This document shows, in pieces, positions 48,001-61,200 of a DNA stretch of 64,000 nucleotides. Each line of letters starts with the position of its first letter. Positions within the stretch are counted from its first letter, which is position 1. Source of the DNA: Lamellibrachia columna (Eukaryota > Annelida > Polychaeta > Sabellida > Siboglinidae). The DNA lies in contig OY759269.1 in NCBI GenBank assembly GCA_963662155.1, positions 22,310,878-22,374,877 on the forward strand. The letters run 5' to 3'. A program made the position numbers and the translations under genes. A model generated the notes under the pieces. That model did no database searches. It was given only the letters and a program-made list of their open reading frames with translations, and had not been told where the DNA came from.

Positions 48001-51000
48001 GAACGTATCACCCACAGCGCATGCGCACAGTCCACCACAAACTCCTGCGTTAGCCCAAGTTTGGACTGTTTGGAGTAAACCACTTGAAACTTGAGACTAG
48101 CTAGCTCTGGTATCCACTCTGACATGCTAGCTCTGGTATCCACTGTGACATGCTAGTTCTGGTATCCACTGTGACATGCTAGCTCTGGTATCCACTGTGA
48201 CATGCTAGCTCTGGTATCCACTGTGACATGCTAGCTCTAGTATCCACTGTAACATGCTAGCTCTAGTATCCACTGTGACATGCTAGCTCTGGTATCCACT
48301 CTGACTAGCTAGCTCTGGTATCCACTGTGACATGCTAGCTCTAGTATCCACTCTGACTAGCTAGCTCTAGTATCCACTGTGACATGCTAGCTCTGGTATC
48401 CACTGTGACATGCTAGCTCTAGTATCCACTGTGACATGCTAGCTCTGGTATCCACTCTGACTAGCTAGCTCTGGTATCCACTCTGACTAGCTAGCTCTGG
48501 TATCCACTCTGACTAGCTAGCTCTGGTATCCACTGTGACATGCTAGCTCTGGTATCCACTGTGACATGCTAGCTCTGGTATCCACTCTGACATGCTAGCT
48601 CTGGTATCCACTCTGACTAGCTAGCTCTGGTATCCACTCTGACTAGCTAGCTCTGGTATCCACTCTGACTAGCTAGCTCTGGTATCCACTGTGACATGCT
48701 AGCTCTAGTATCCACTGTGACATGCTAGCTCTGGTATCCACTGTGACTAGCTAGCTCTGGTATCCACTGTGACATGCTAGCTCTGGTATCCACTGTGACA
48801 TGCTAGCTCTAGTATCCACTCTGACATGCTAGCTCTGGTATCCACTCTGACTAGCTAGCTCTGGTATCCACTGTGACTAGCTAGCTCTGGTATCCACTGT
48901 GACATGCTAGCTCTGGTATCCACTGTGAAATGCTAGCTCTGGTATTCACTGTGACTAGCTAGCTCTGGTATCTGGTACTGCACTTGGATGGCCAACCCTC
49001 GAACGAAGGTGCATTATCAAACAAGCCACTACCTTCTACAAAATTCTAAACAACATTATTGAGATCACCCCCCCTCCGGGCCTACTAACTCGCTCTCGAA
49101 CCCGTGGACAATACATAGCCCCCAAGTGTCGTATAAATGCAATGGTCTTTTCATTTTATCCCAGAGCCATTCGCATATGGAATATGATTCCATCAAAAAT
49201 TACCAACATAAAAAACCCAAAATCATTTCAAGAAGCTATTATGGAACTCCCTTTCACCACACCTCCTCACCTAAACTGCCTTTAAAACACAGTGCTCAGC
49301 GTAAACTTATCCATGGTGTGGGTATGGAGACTGTCTATGTGTGCATGTGGCAAGGCAGCGACAGTATCCATACACACAACCAACCTATTAAAAATTTTCG
49401 TTAAACCTCCTATACATAAAATAAATAAAACTATCAGATAAAAACCATTTCAGCAACATTAATGACACTAGTCTTTTAATCGAACGTACCACCCACAGCG
49501 CATGCGCACAGTCCACCACAAACTCCTGCGTTAGCCCAAGTTTGGGCTGTTTGGAGTAAACCACTTGAGACTTGAGACTAGCTAGCTCTGGTATCCACTG
49601 TGACATGCTAGCTCTGGTATCCACTGTGACATGCTAGTTCTGGTATCCACTGTGACATGCTAGCTCTGGTATCCACTGTGACATGCTAGCTCTGGTATCC
49701 ACTGTGACATGCTAGCTCTAGTATCCACTGTAACATGCTAGCTCTAGTATCCACTGTGACATGCTAGCTCTGGTATCCACTCTGACTAGCTAGCTCTGGT
49801 ATCCACTGTGACATGCTAGCTCTAGTATCCACTCTGACTAGCTAGCTCTAGTATCCACTGTGACATGCTAGCTCTGGTATCCACTGTGACATGCTAGCTC
49901 TAGTATCCACTGTGACATGCTAGCTCTGGTATCCACTCTGACTAGCTAGCTCTGGTATCCACTCTGACTAGCTAGCTCTGGTATCCACTCTGACTAGCTA
50001 GCTCTGGTATCCACTGTGACATGCTAGCTCTGGTATCCACTGTGACATGCTAGCTCTGGTATCCACTCTGACATGCTAGCTCTGGTATCCACTCTGACTA
50101 GCTAGCTCTGGTATCCACTCTGACTAGCTAGCTCTGGTATCCACTCTGACTAGCTAGCTCTGGTATCCACTGTGACATGCTAGCTCTAGTATCCACTGTG
50201 ACATGCTAGCTCTGGTATCCACTATGACTAGCTAGCTCTGGTATCCACTGTGACATGCTAGCTCTGGTATCCACTGTGACATGCTAGCTCTAGTATCCAC
50301 TCTGACATGCTAGCTCTGGTATCCACTCTGACTAGCTAGCTCTGGTATCCACTGTGACTAGCTAGCTCTGGTATCCACTGTGACATGCTAGCTCTGGTAT
50401 CCACTGTGAAATGCTAGCTCTGGTATTCACTGTGACTAGCTAGCTCTGGTATCTGGTACTGCACTTGGATGGCCAACCCTCGAACGAAGGTGCATTATCA
50501 AACAAGCCACTACCTTCTACAAAATTCTAAACAACATTATTGAGATCACCCCCCCTCCGGGCCTACTAACTCGCTCTCGAACCCGTGGACAATACATAGC
50601 CCCCAAGTGTCGTATAAATGCAATGGTCTTTTCATTTTATCCCAGAGCCATTCGCATATGGAATATGATTCCATCAAAAATTACCAACATAAAAAACCCA
50701 AAATCATTTCAAGAAGCTATTATGGAACTCCCTTTCACCACACCTCCTCACCTAAACTGCCTTTAAAACACAGTGCTCAGCGTAAACTTATCCATGGTGT
50801 GGGTATGGAGACTGTCTATGTGTGCATGTGGCAAGGCAGCGACAGTATCCATACACACAACCAACCTATTAAAAATTTTCGTTAAACCTCCTATACATAA
50901 AATAAATAAAACTATCAGATAAAAACCATTTCAGCAACATTAATGACACTAGTCTTTTAATCGAACGTACCACCCACAGCGCATGCGCACAGTCCACCAC

Positions 51001-54000
51001 AAACTCCTGCGTTAGCCCAAGTTTGGGCTGTTTGGAGTAAACCACTTGAGACTTGAGACTAGCTAGCTCTGGTATCCACTGTGACATGCTAGCTCTGGTA
51101 TCCACTGTGACATGCTAGTTCTGGTATCCACTGTGACATGCTAGCTCTGGTATCCACTGTGACATGCTAGCTCTGGTATCCACTGTGACATGCTAGCTCT
51201 AGTATCCACTGTAACATGCTAGCTCTAGTATCCACTGTGACATGCTAGCTCTGGTATCCACTCTGACTAGCTAGCTCTGGTATCCACTGTGACATGCTAG
51301 CTCTAGTATCCACTCTGACTAGCTAGCTCTAGTATCCACTGTGACATGCTAGCTCTGGTATCCACTGTGACATGCTAGCTCTAGTATCCACTGTGACATG
51401 CTAGCTCTGGTATCCACTCTGACTAGCTAGCTCTGGTATCCACTCTGACTAGCTAGCTCTGGTATCCACTCTGACTAGCTAGCTCTGGTATCCACTGTGA
51501 CATGCTAGCTCTGGTATCCACTGTGACATGCTAGCTCTGGTATCCACTCTGACATGCTAGCTCTGGTATCCACTCTGACTAGCTAGCTCTGGTATCCACT
51601 CTGACTAGCTAGCTCTGGTATCCACTCTGACTAGCTAGCTCTGGTATCCACTGTGACATGCTAGCTCTAGTATCCACTGTGACATGCTAGCTCTGGTATC
51701 CACTATGACTAGCTAGCTCTGGTATCCACTGTGACATGCTAGCTCTGGTATCCACTGTGACATGCTAGCTCTAGTATCCACTCTGACATGCTAGCTCTGG
51801 TATCCACTCTGACTAGCTAGCTCTGGTATCCACTGTGACTAGCTAGCTCTGGTATCCACTGTGACTAGCTAGCTCTGGTATCCACTGTGACATGCTAACT
51901 CTGGTATCCACTGTGACATGCTAGCTCTGGTATCCACTCTGACTAGCTAGCTCTGGTATCCACTCTGACTAGCTTGCTCTGGTATCCACTGTGACATGCT
52001 AGCTCTGGTATCCACTGTGACATGCTAGCTCTAGTATCCACTGTGACATGCTAGCTCTAGTATCCACTGTAACATGTTAGCTCTAGTAACCACTGTGACA
52101 TGCTAGCTCTGGTATCCACTCTGACTAGCTAGCTCTGGTATCCACTCTGACTAGCTAGCTCTGGTATCCACTGTGACATGCTAGCTCTGGTATCCACTCT
52201 GACTAGCTAGCTCTGGTATCCAGTCTGACTAGCTAGCTCTGGTATCCACTGTGACATGCTAGCTCTGGTATCCACTGTGACATGCTAGCTCTAGTATCCA
52301 CTGTAACATGCTAGCTCTAGTATCCACTGTGACATGCTAGCTCTAGTATCCACTGTGACATGCTAGCTCTAGTATCCACTGTGACATGCTAGCTTGTTTG
52401 TGCAAATGTATTATTTAATTTTTATGTAATCATTGGACAAACTATTTATTTATTTATGACCTGATTTGTATAGACTCAACTGATTTAGTGGTCAAAGTTG
52501 GAGCAAGCGCCATATATTGGTGGATACCAATGCTATGCACGGCCAGGCATGGGTTCTATTACAGACAATCTATTACTATTACTTCTTACTGTTTTTATTA
52601 CTGTAACATTAATTCTAATCTATTATACTACTATTATTACTACTGGGTTGTTATTACTATCGCTGAATGTCAGTTAAAAAAAATTTTTATATGTCTGTGA
52701 ATCCTAGAATTGCGTATGAACCCCAATGGGGCATCTTAACAATTATTAATTGGCTTGCTACTCCTGCATTGTTTCATAGAGCAGGTATTTCTGAATGCAT
52801 CAAATTATCAGCGTACTGGTCTTTTCATGTTTGAATAACGGCTCAGCCATTGTTGGAATAACGTGCAAACAAACCTGATTTTTTTTTGTAAGTGTGCGGC
52901 AATGGATGTAAATGGAAAAGTGATAGACTATTATCTGTTACTTTAGGATCTGTTACCATTACTTATGAAGAAGATCTCATCTATTACTATTAGTATTACA
53001 GGAAAAACCTTCTATTACAATTACTATTACATATTACTATTACCCCATGCCTGTGCACGACATCATTATTATTCCTATTAGTGTATACAATTGTGTATAT
53101 GGGTCAGAATGAAGCTCTTCCATTCAATTGCATAATATGTAATAATAAAAATTCAGAAAAAAGTTAAATGTGACAAGTATTTCTTGAAAAAACCCTGAAA
53201 GTAAATAATGATCCTTAAGAAAATAATGATCCTTATAAAAAATCTGGTAAACTGTCTTGTGTTTGGTACAATGTGTAAGAGTGTTTGTGGTACTATTAAG
53301 GCAATGGCAGCGATGCGGGGGCTGCAGCAACTACGGCTAAATTGGATGGAAATGAATGGGTCCTCAATGGAACGAAGGCCTGGATCACTAATGGCTACGA
53401 GGCTGAAGCCACCGTGGTAACTGTGCACACCGTTTATACATACACAGCAGGTGCCATGGTTTTCTTATTAGACTTGCACCTGGTATTAATAAAGCCCATC
53501 ATTTTTCATAAACATTCTGTGAAAGTTTGACAAGACTTTTTGAATTCTCAGATTTGGCAGATAATTCTACTTCATGTGTCATGCTTCATTCATGGTATGT
53601 GGACATCTGCAGATTGACCACTATAAGGTAGTGCAGTCGGGACACCTAGCTTGTTTTGTCTTCAGAAATTGATGTCCGTACAAGTGTTGGGAATTGGTTT
53701 GATTTTCGTAATTGATCATCAAACTCTCAGGTGAGAGAACCCGTGCACTATATAAGATTTACATTTACCTTTTTTGCACCATTTTGAAACAATTTTGTTC
53801 ACCCCACATTGCCTCAGTTCACTCAGCTGTATAAATGAGTACCTGGCTACAAACAGTGTATGTGAATGAATAGTCTGAATGCTTCCCAGAGAAGTGCTTT
53901 ATAAGAATGTACCTTTAATCAGTTTGTGTCTCTAAATAGCATGTGGCCAACGTGATTGTAACATAGAAATGCTGCCACTTATCATTGTATTGCTTGACAT

Positions 54001-57000
54001 GGGTTTAAACCAAATTAATCTGACAGTTGGTCACATTTTTGGGATGCTCGTCGACAAGGGGTCATTTATATAGTGTGTGTAGTCTTTCAATGAAAAAAAA
54101 CGCTCTTGGTCGAACTTTCCCTAGGATTGTCGAATAGTTCATAGACAACACCTGACTTATTTGGTGCCTTGACTAGCCTTGATTACCCAGGCTCCGTGAT
54201 GTGGTGCCACAGTTTGTCGCACACACGATTCCAGGCGAGTCCAGATAACTCAGAAACTGGAACGAAATTCAGCATGATTTTTTAATTTTAATCAAAAATG
54301 ATCGATCATATAAGAATGTAATTGATTAATTGATCAGAAGCATGAACCAACCAATCATCTACAATTATCAGAACAACACGAGTCCATACTGAGTAACAAA
54401 ATACTTTCCTGTGCCTTCCAGATTGTTGGTGTTTAATTGAATCTGTTTAATTAAATATTTGTATGTACACAATAAACTATCACAGGCACAATTTATTTCC
54501 AATTTGAAGAAACTTGAAGTGTGAATACCTTGTGTATGTCTCCCAGAATGAGTTATGAGTGCCACAACAATACAGTATTATATTGTCATTTTAGTTTGGA
54601 ATTGTCTTACTTGTGAACCTTTTGTTTAGGTGTTTGCCACGACAGATAAATCAAAGAAACATAAGGTAAGATAAGTAAGAAGTAGATGTATAATCTTTAT
54701 ATCATTGTAAGCAGCTATTGCTTTCTTCTCCAGGCGCCATGTTTGGTGACATTGTCACTCATGGCCATCCACACAATTCTCTCACTTGCAGTTGTCACCA
54801 GCTGGATGTCACTGGCTGGTTTTTCAAGCCATTTGTTTAGACTGTTAATGTAATTTATTCTTTGCAATTTTTGCATATGTCTTGTGTCCTTAAAGTTTTC
54901 CTTCAATAAAGTTTCTTTCAATCTGACTGTTTTTATACATATTAAAATTAAAGCTCTACTTGTAACAATGAATAATCTTTATATTATTTGCCTATTTAAA
55001 TGTTTATGTCTAATTTTTGAAGAATATACATTAAAGAGATAATAATGTTGTAAATAATGAGAGACATCTATGAGCTTTGGTTAATCTCAGGATTTTATTA
55101 GGTGGTACATCAGGTCTATGATGTTTAATTCCTAATAATTGGAGACATTCTGCTCAAAGTAATAGATTTGCCAGAATGACTTGTATATTCCTTGAACTGT
55201 CACAAGGACCAGATATTGTGTTGTGAAATGTGTTTTATTTTACAGCTGTACACTGTAGCATAACACCAACTTTACATTTCAGGGTATTAGTGCATTTCTG
55301 GTGCCAAAACCCACAGAAGGTCTTTCCCTGGGAGTAAAGGAGGACAAGTTGGGAATAAAGGCATCTTCAACATGTTACCTAATATTTGAAGACTGTCGAA
55401 TCCCAAAGGAAAACATTCTTGGAGAACCAGGACAAGGATTCAAAATTGCCATGGTATGTTGGAGAAAGGGTTAAGGATCCCACCACAATTCGATTTTTTT
55501 ACTCTACCTGTTTCAGACAGATTTTGCAAAAATTTAGCTTATCTTGTATCCACTATGACATGTTACCTCGTTTGTGCAAGTTTCGGTGAAATTGTTGAAC
55601 AAACTATTAAATTATTTTTAACAAGATCCGTGGTAAAAAAAGTTAGTGAAAAAAGGCCAAATATGGTCCAGCTTTATATGCTAACACATTAGACTGTTCA
55701 CACCTTCGCAAGGTGTCCGATCCAACGATCAAAATAAATTCTTTTGATGATTTTGACAAAAGAGTGCCCGTCGTTGAATCAGTGAATTCACCACGGGTAG
55801 AATTAATGGAGGAGGTAGTGTTAATGATTTGAGTAATAGTATAATATTTTGCTGTGGTTTACAATTGAACATTATGAATGCAGTAAGTGTTTTAAACAGA
55901 CCATGGTTTGAAAGCTGAAAGCCTGACATTATCTGATTGTGTAATGCTATAATGCAATTTATGGCTCATCAAGAAATTATTTGTGCATTTCATTTATTAT
56001 CAGCTTCTTTTATTAGCAATCATTTGTGGTTTTTAATTAATCACTTTTGATTATGGATTATTTATCAGCCAATCAGTAATTGTTCTGCATCGGTAGACAT
56101 AAGAAAGAAGAACTCTTTAGTAATTATTTGACAGTTTCCTAGATATTTGTAACTTTATAATTCAAAAACTATTCTTAGGTATGCATAACTTGTACCTTGT
56201 GTAATAACAAGTTCTTTCACTCCATTAATTCATTTATTTCTTTAGACGTCATGTTTCACATCAGAATTGGGTAGTGTAGTAATTTATTGAAATTATATTG
56301 CATTCAGAAAATATTTTATTAGCTAGTGAAAACTTTCAACAATTGTATTTGTATCTGGTTGTGTGTGTGCATGTACGTGTTTGTACATGTTTGTATGTGT
56401 AGCTTTGTGAAGTGGTGATTTAGTAATTTTCTTCTATTTTGTAGCAAACTCTGGATGCAGGAAGGATAGGCATCGCCTCCCAGGCGCTTGGTATCGGACA
56501 GGTTCTTGTTGACTTTGTATCTCCTTCTTATATCGGGTCACTGTGTTAGTCTAAGATTGGGTTGTTTGGAGTATAATTACTTGAGGCTTGACTGAATTGA
56601 AAGACTAAGTCAAAACAACTTATAATAATCTCAGCATGTCAAATTAACACCAGACTAAGAGGAAGTACAGATAATTCGCTGTCTCTATGTACGACTTCTT
56701 AGCTCACTCTACTTGAGTTTATATATCCTGATAGTTGGCTCTCTGACGAATACCATTCCAAATAAGCCAACAACTTTCACAAGTCCAGCCACTTATGTTA
56801 ATGACAGAGATGGTTCTGGCTATTGTGCTGGAGATCCGCAATCCTGACCACCTAACAACACTGGCCACCTAACAACCCTGGCCACTTAACAACACTGGCC
56901 ACCTAACAACACTGGCCACCTAACAACACTGGCCACCTAACAACACTGGCCACCTAACAACACTGGCCACCTAACAACCCTGGCCACCTAACAACACTGG

Positions 57001-58231
57001 CCACCTAACAACCCTGGCCACCTAACAACACTGGCCACCTAACAACCCTGGCCACCTAACAACACTGGCTACCTAACAACACTAGCCACCTAACAACCCT
57101 GGCCACCTAACAACACTGGCCACCTAACAACACTGGCCACCTAACAACACTGGCCACCTAACAACCCTGGCCACCTAACAACACTGGCCACCTAACAACA
57201 CTGGCCACCTAACAACCATAGCCACCTAACAACACTGGCCACCTAACAACCCTGGCCACCTAACAACACTGGCCACCTAACAACACTGGCCACCTAACAA
57301 CCCTGGCCACCTAACAACACTGGCCACCTAACAACCCTGGCCACCTAATAACACTGGCCACCTAACAACACTGGCCACCTAACAACACTAGCCACCTAAC
57401 AACCCTGGCCACCTAACAACACTGGCCACCTAACAACACTGGCCACCTAACAACCCTGGCCACCCAACAACACTGGCCACCCAACAACCCTGGCCACCCA
57501 ACAACACTGGCCACCTAACAACCCTGGCCACCTAACAACCCTGGCCACCTAACAACACTGGCCACCTAACAACACTGGCCACCTAACAACCCTGGCCACC
57601 TAACAACACTGGCCACCTAACAACCCTTGCCACCTAACAACACTGGCCACCTAACAACCCTGGCAACCTAACAACCCTGGCCACCTAACAACACTGGCCA
57701 CCTAACAACCATGGCCACCTAACAACCCTGGTCACCTAACACTGGCCACCTAACAACACTGGCCACCTAACAACCCTGGCCACCTATCCCGATGGACTCT
57801 CCTGACCGTGTTGTGGTTATTCACATTTTAATGTTTTATTAGCTTGTTTTGGCTAGAACACTTTACATTGGAAAGTATTCATTTTCATATCAAATGGAGG
57901 TATTAAATTTCATTGGACATGATAAAATGAAAGGAACACATTATCTATTGATTCAGGAAATACTAGCAGTGTGAATAGGTTTAAAAACTAAATTAACAAA
58001 TATCTTATAAGGGCTGGCTATGCATACATGACTTTTGATAAGCAAAAGGATTCCTTGTCCATGGGCTGTCTGGGGATTTGCTTTAGATGACAATCTTCTT
58101 AAATGTTGATACTTTCTAAAACTTGTTATGAATATCTCCAGAATATTTTAACTGGACACATAATTCATGGTTCAAACATAACTGGTAGCTTGTTTCTGAT
58201 GTGTATGTCTTTGTATAGCTGTATATTTGTT

Positions 58232-58285
<54 letters not shown>

Positions 58286-61200
58286 ACTCTGTGCATACGT
58301 TATGTGTATTACAGGCAGCCATGGAATGTGCATTAGACTATGCGGGAAAGAGAGAGGCATTTGGAGCGCCCATTGCCAAGTTACAAGCGATTCAGGTTAG
58401 TAACATAACCATCGCTATGCCACAATTTCAATTTGGTAACATTATTAGAGTTAAAATATGTGTTTTAGAAATATTGCTATAGCTGCTTGTGGCTGTGATT
58501 AACATAACTCATTTTTATTTGGTCCCTTCTAAATGGTATCTATGCCAGGGGAAGTAAACAATACACTAAGAGCCGTTGGTCCCTTCTAAATGGTATCTAC
58601 GCCGGGGGAGTAAACAATACACTAAGAGCCATTGGTCCCTTCTAAATGGTATCTATGCCAGGGGAAGTAAACGATACACTAAGAGCCGTTGGTCCCTTCT
58701 AAATGGTATCTATGCCAGGGGAAGTAAACGATACACTAAGAGCCGTTGGTCCCTTCTAAATGGTATCTATGCCAGGGGAAGTAAACGATACACTAAGAGC
58801 CATTGGTCCCTTCTAAATGGTGTCTATGTCAGGGGAAGTAAAAGATACACTAAGAGTCTTTGGTTCCTTCTACATGGTGTCTATGTCAGGGAAATAAAAG
58901 ATGCACTAAGAGTCTTTGGTTCCTTCTACGTGGTGTCTATGCCAGGGAAATAAAAGATGCACTAAGAGTCTTTGGTTCCTTCTACGTGGTGTTTATGCCA
59001 GGGAAATAAAAGATACACTAAGAGTCTTTGGTTCCTTCTACGTGGTGTCTATGTCAGGGGAAGTAAAAGATACACTAAGAGTCTTTGGTTCCTTCTACAT
59101 GGTGTCTATGTCAGGGAAATAAAAGATGCACTAAGAATCTTTGGTTCCTTCTACGTGGTGTCTATGCCAGGGAAATAAAAGATGCACTAAGAGCCTTTGG
59201 TTCCTTCTACGTGGTGTCTATGCCAGGGGAAGTAAAAGATACACTAAGAGTCTTTGGTTCCTTCTACATGGTGTCTATGCCAGGGAAATAAAAGATACAC
59301 TAAGAGTCTTTGGTTCCTTCTACGTGGTGCCTATGACAAGGGAAGTAAAAGATACACTAAGAGTCTTTGGTTCCTTCTACATGGTGTCTATGCCAGGGAA
59401 ATAAAAGATGCACTAAGAGTCTTTGGTTCCTTCTACATGGTGTCTATGCCAGGGGAAGTAAAAGATACACTAAGAGTCTTTGGTTCCTTCTACGTGGTGC
59501 CTATGCCAGGGGAAGCAAAAGATACACTAAGAGTCTTTGGTTCCTTCTACGTGGTGTCTATGGCAGGGGAAGTAAAAGATACACTAAGAGTCTTTGGTTC
59601 CTTCTACGTGGTGCCTATGACAAGGGATGTAAAAGATACATTAAGAGTCTTTGGTTCCTTCTACATGGTGTCTATGCCAGGGAAATAAAAGATGCACTAA
59701 GAGTCTTTGGTTCCTTCTACATGGTGTCTATGCCAGGGGAAGTAAAAGATACACTAAGAGTCTTTGGTTCCTTCTACGTGGTGCCTATGCCAGGGGAAGC
59801 AAAAGATACACTAAGAGTCTTTGGTTCCTTCTACGTGGTGTCTATGGCAGGGGAAGTAAAAGATACACTAAGAGTCTTTGGTCCCTTCTACGTGGTGTCT
59901 ACCCCCGGGAAATAAAAGATACACTAAGAGTCTTTGGTTCCTTCTACGTGGTGTCTATGTCAGGGGAAGTAAAGGATACACTAAGAGTCTTTGGTTCCTT
60001 CTACGTGGTGTCTATGCCAGGGGAAATAAAAGATACACTAAGAGTCTTTGGTTCCTTCTACGTGGTGTCTATGCCAGGGGAAGTAAAAGATACACTAAGA
60101 GTCTTTGGTTCCTTCTACGTGGTGTCTACCCCCGGGAAATAAAAGATAAACTAAGAATCTTTGGTTCCTTCGACATGGTGTCTATGCCAGGGGAAGTAAA
60201 GGATACATTAAGAGTCTTTGGTTCCTTCTACGTGGTGTCTATGCCAGGGGAAGTAAAAGATACACTAAGAGTCTTTGGTTCCTTCTACATGGTGTCTATG
60301 TCAGGGGAAGTAAAGGATACATTAAGAGTCTTTGGTTCCTTCTACGTGGTGCCTATGGCAGGGGAAATAAAAGATACACTAAGAGTTTTTGGTTCCTTCT
60401 ACATGGTGTCTATGTCAGGGGAAGTAAATGATACATTAAGAGTCTTTGGTTCCTTCTACGTGGTGTCTACCCCAGGGAAATAAAAGATGCACTAAGAGTC
60501 TTTGGTCCCTTCCACATGGTGTCTATGCCAGGGGAAGTAAAGGATAAGCTAACAGCAATTGGTCCCTTCTACGTGGTGTCTATGCCAGGGGAAGTAAACG
60601 ATCCCTAACATGAAAAAATCTCTTGTGGACACATTGCATCCTTGTGTCTTGAATAGACAATGTTTTGTGTGTGCAGGCGTAGCTGATGCCAAACAGTCTG
60701 GTAGTGGAATAAGCACCTTGAGTGCCTTGTCTAGGCAGATACCAGCACTACACTATACAAGATTATTATTGGGCTACATGATTTCAGATGAAGTTGGCTG
60801 ATATGGAGGTAAAGTTGGAGAGTGCGCGCTTACTCACATGGAAGGCAGCGCTTTTGAAGGACCTGGGAAAGCCGTATGTGAAGGTACAGACTAATATCTT
60901 GTAATTACTAATATCTTGTAATTACTAATATCTTGTAATTACTAGCCGATAGTCACGTTCACATATAATTAATTGGATTTGTATTTCAAATACCTTATGA
61001 CACATGACAGATATGTAGTGCATGAGTGCATCAACCATGGTGCATGTTTATTTACTTTTTTTACCACACAACGCATGCAATAATTATTTTACCAACAAAT
61101 GGCAGCAATCAACTAATAAAGGTCACTATCTGAAATTGTTATTCATTGTTGAATTGGCCAGTGGGTCGCGGTGGTGTAATGGTTAGAACATCATGCTCTC

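Larger units (their letters stand above)
44850..52395. repeat. 26-bp minisatellite with a 1481-bp higher-order repeat
   Basis: The unit is CTAGCTCTGGTATCCACTGT then GACATG or GACTAG; the last bases and GG/AG in CTCTGG vary between units. 44850-47490 is simple array. From 47491 a block of 605 bp of LINE-derived sequence plus 876 bp of array repeats with a spacing of 1481 bp (LINE parts at 47491, 48972 and 50453). The third is followed by a longer array to 52395. Copies 2 and 3 differ by very few bases. Confidence 0.96.
44577..53300 (+). other. ACADS intron 4, 8.7 kb, mostly satellite
   Basis: 44850-52395 is the 26-bp array with three captured LINE fragments. 52396-53300 is AT-rich with TATTACTATTAC-type low complexity and no recognised element. 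The acceptor at 53299-53300 (TACTATTAAG) has a poor polypyrimidine tract. Confidence 0.9.
56502..58314 (+). other. ACADS intron 8
   Basis: It contains a LINE 3' tail remnant (56537-56601) similar to the end of the intron 4 LINE fragments, the 17-bp array, and a CT/AT microsatellite (58231-58282). Confidence 0.8.

Noticed and set aside
58576..60483. Frames of up to 201 codons in ACADS intron 9
   Set aside because: By-product of the 57-bp array; located inside an intron of a gene with complete, conserved exons.
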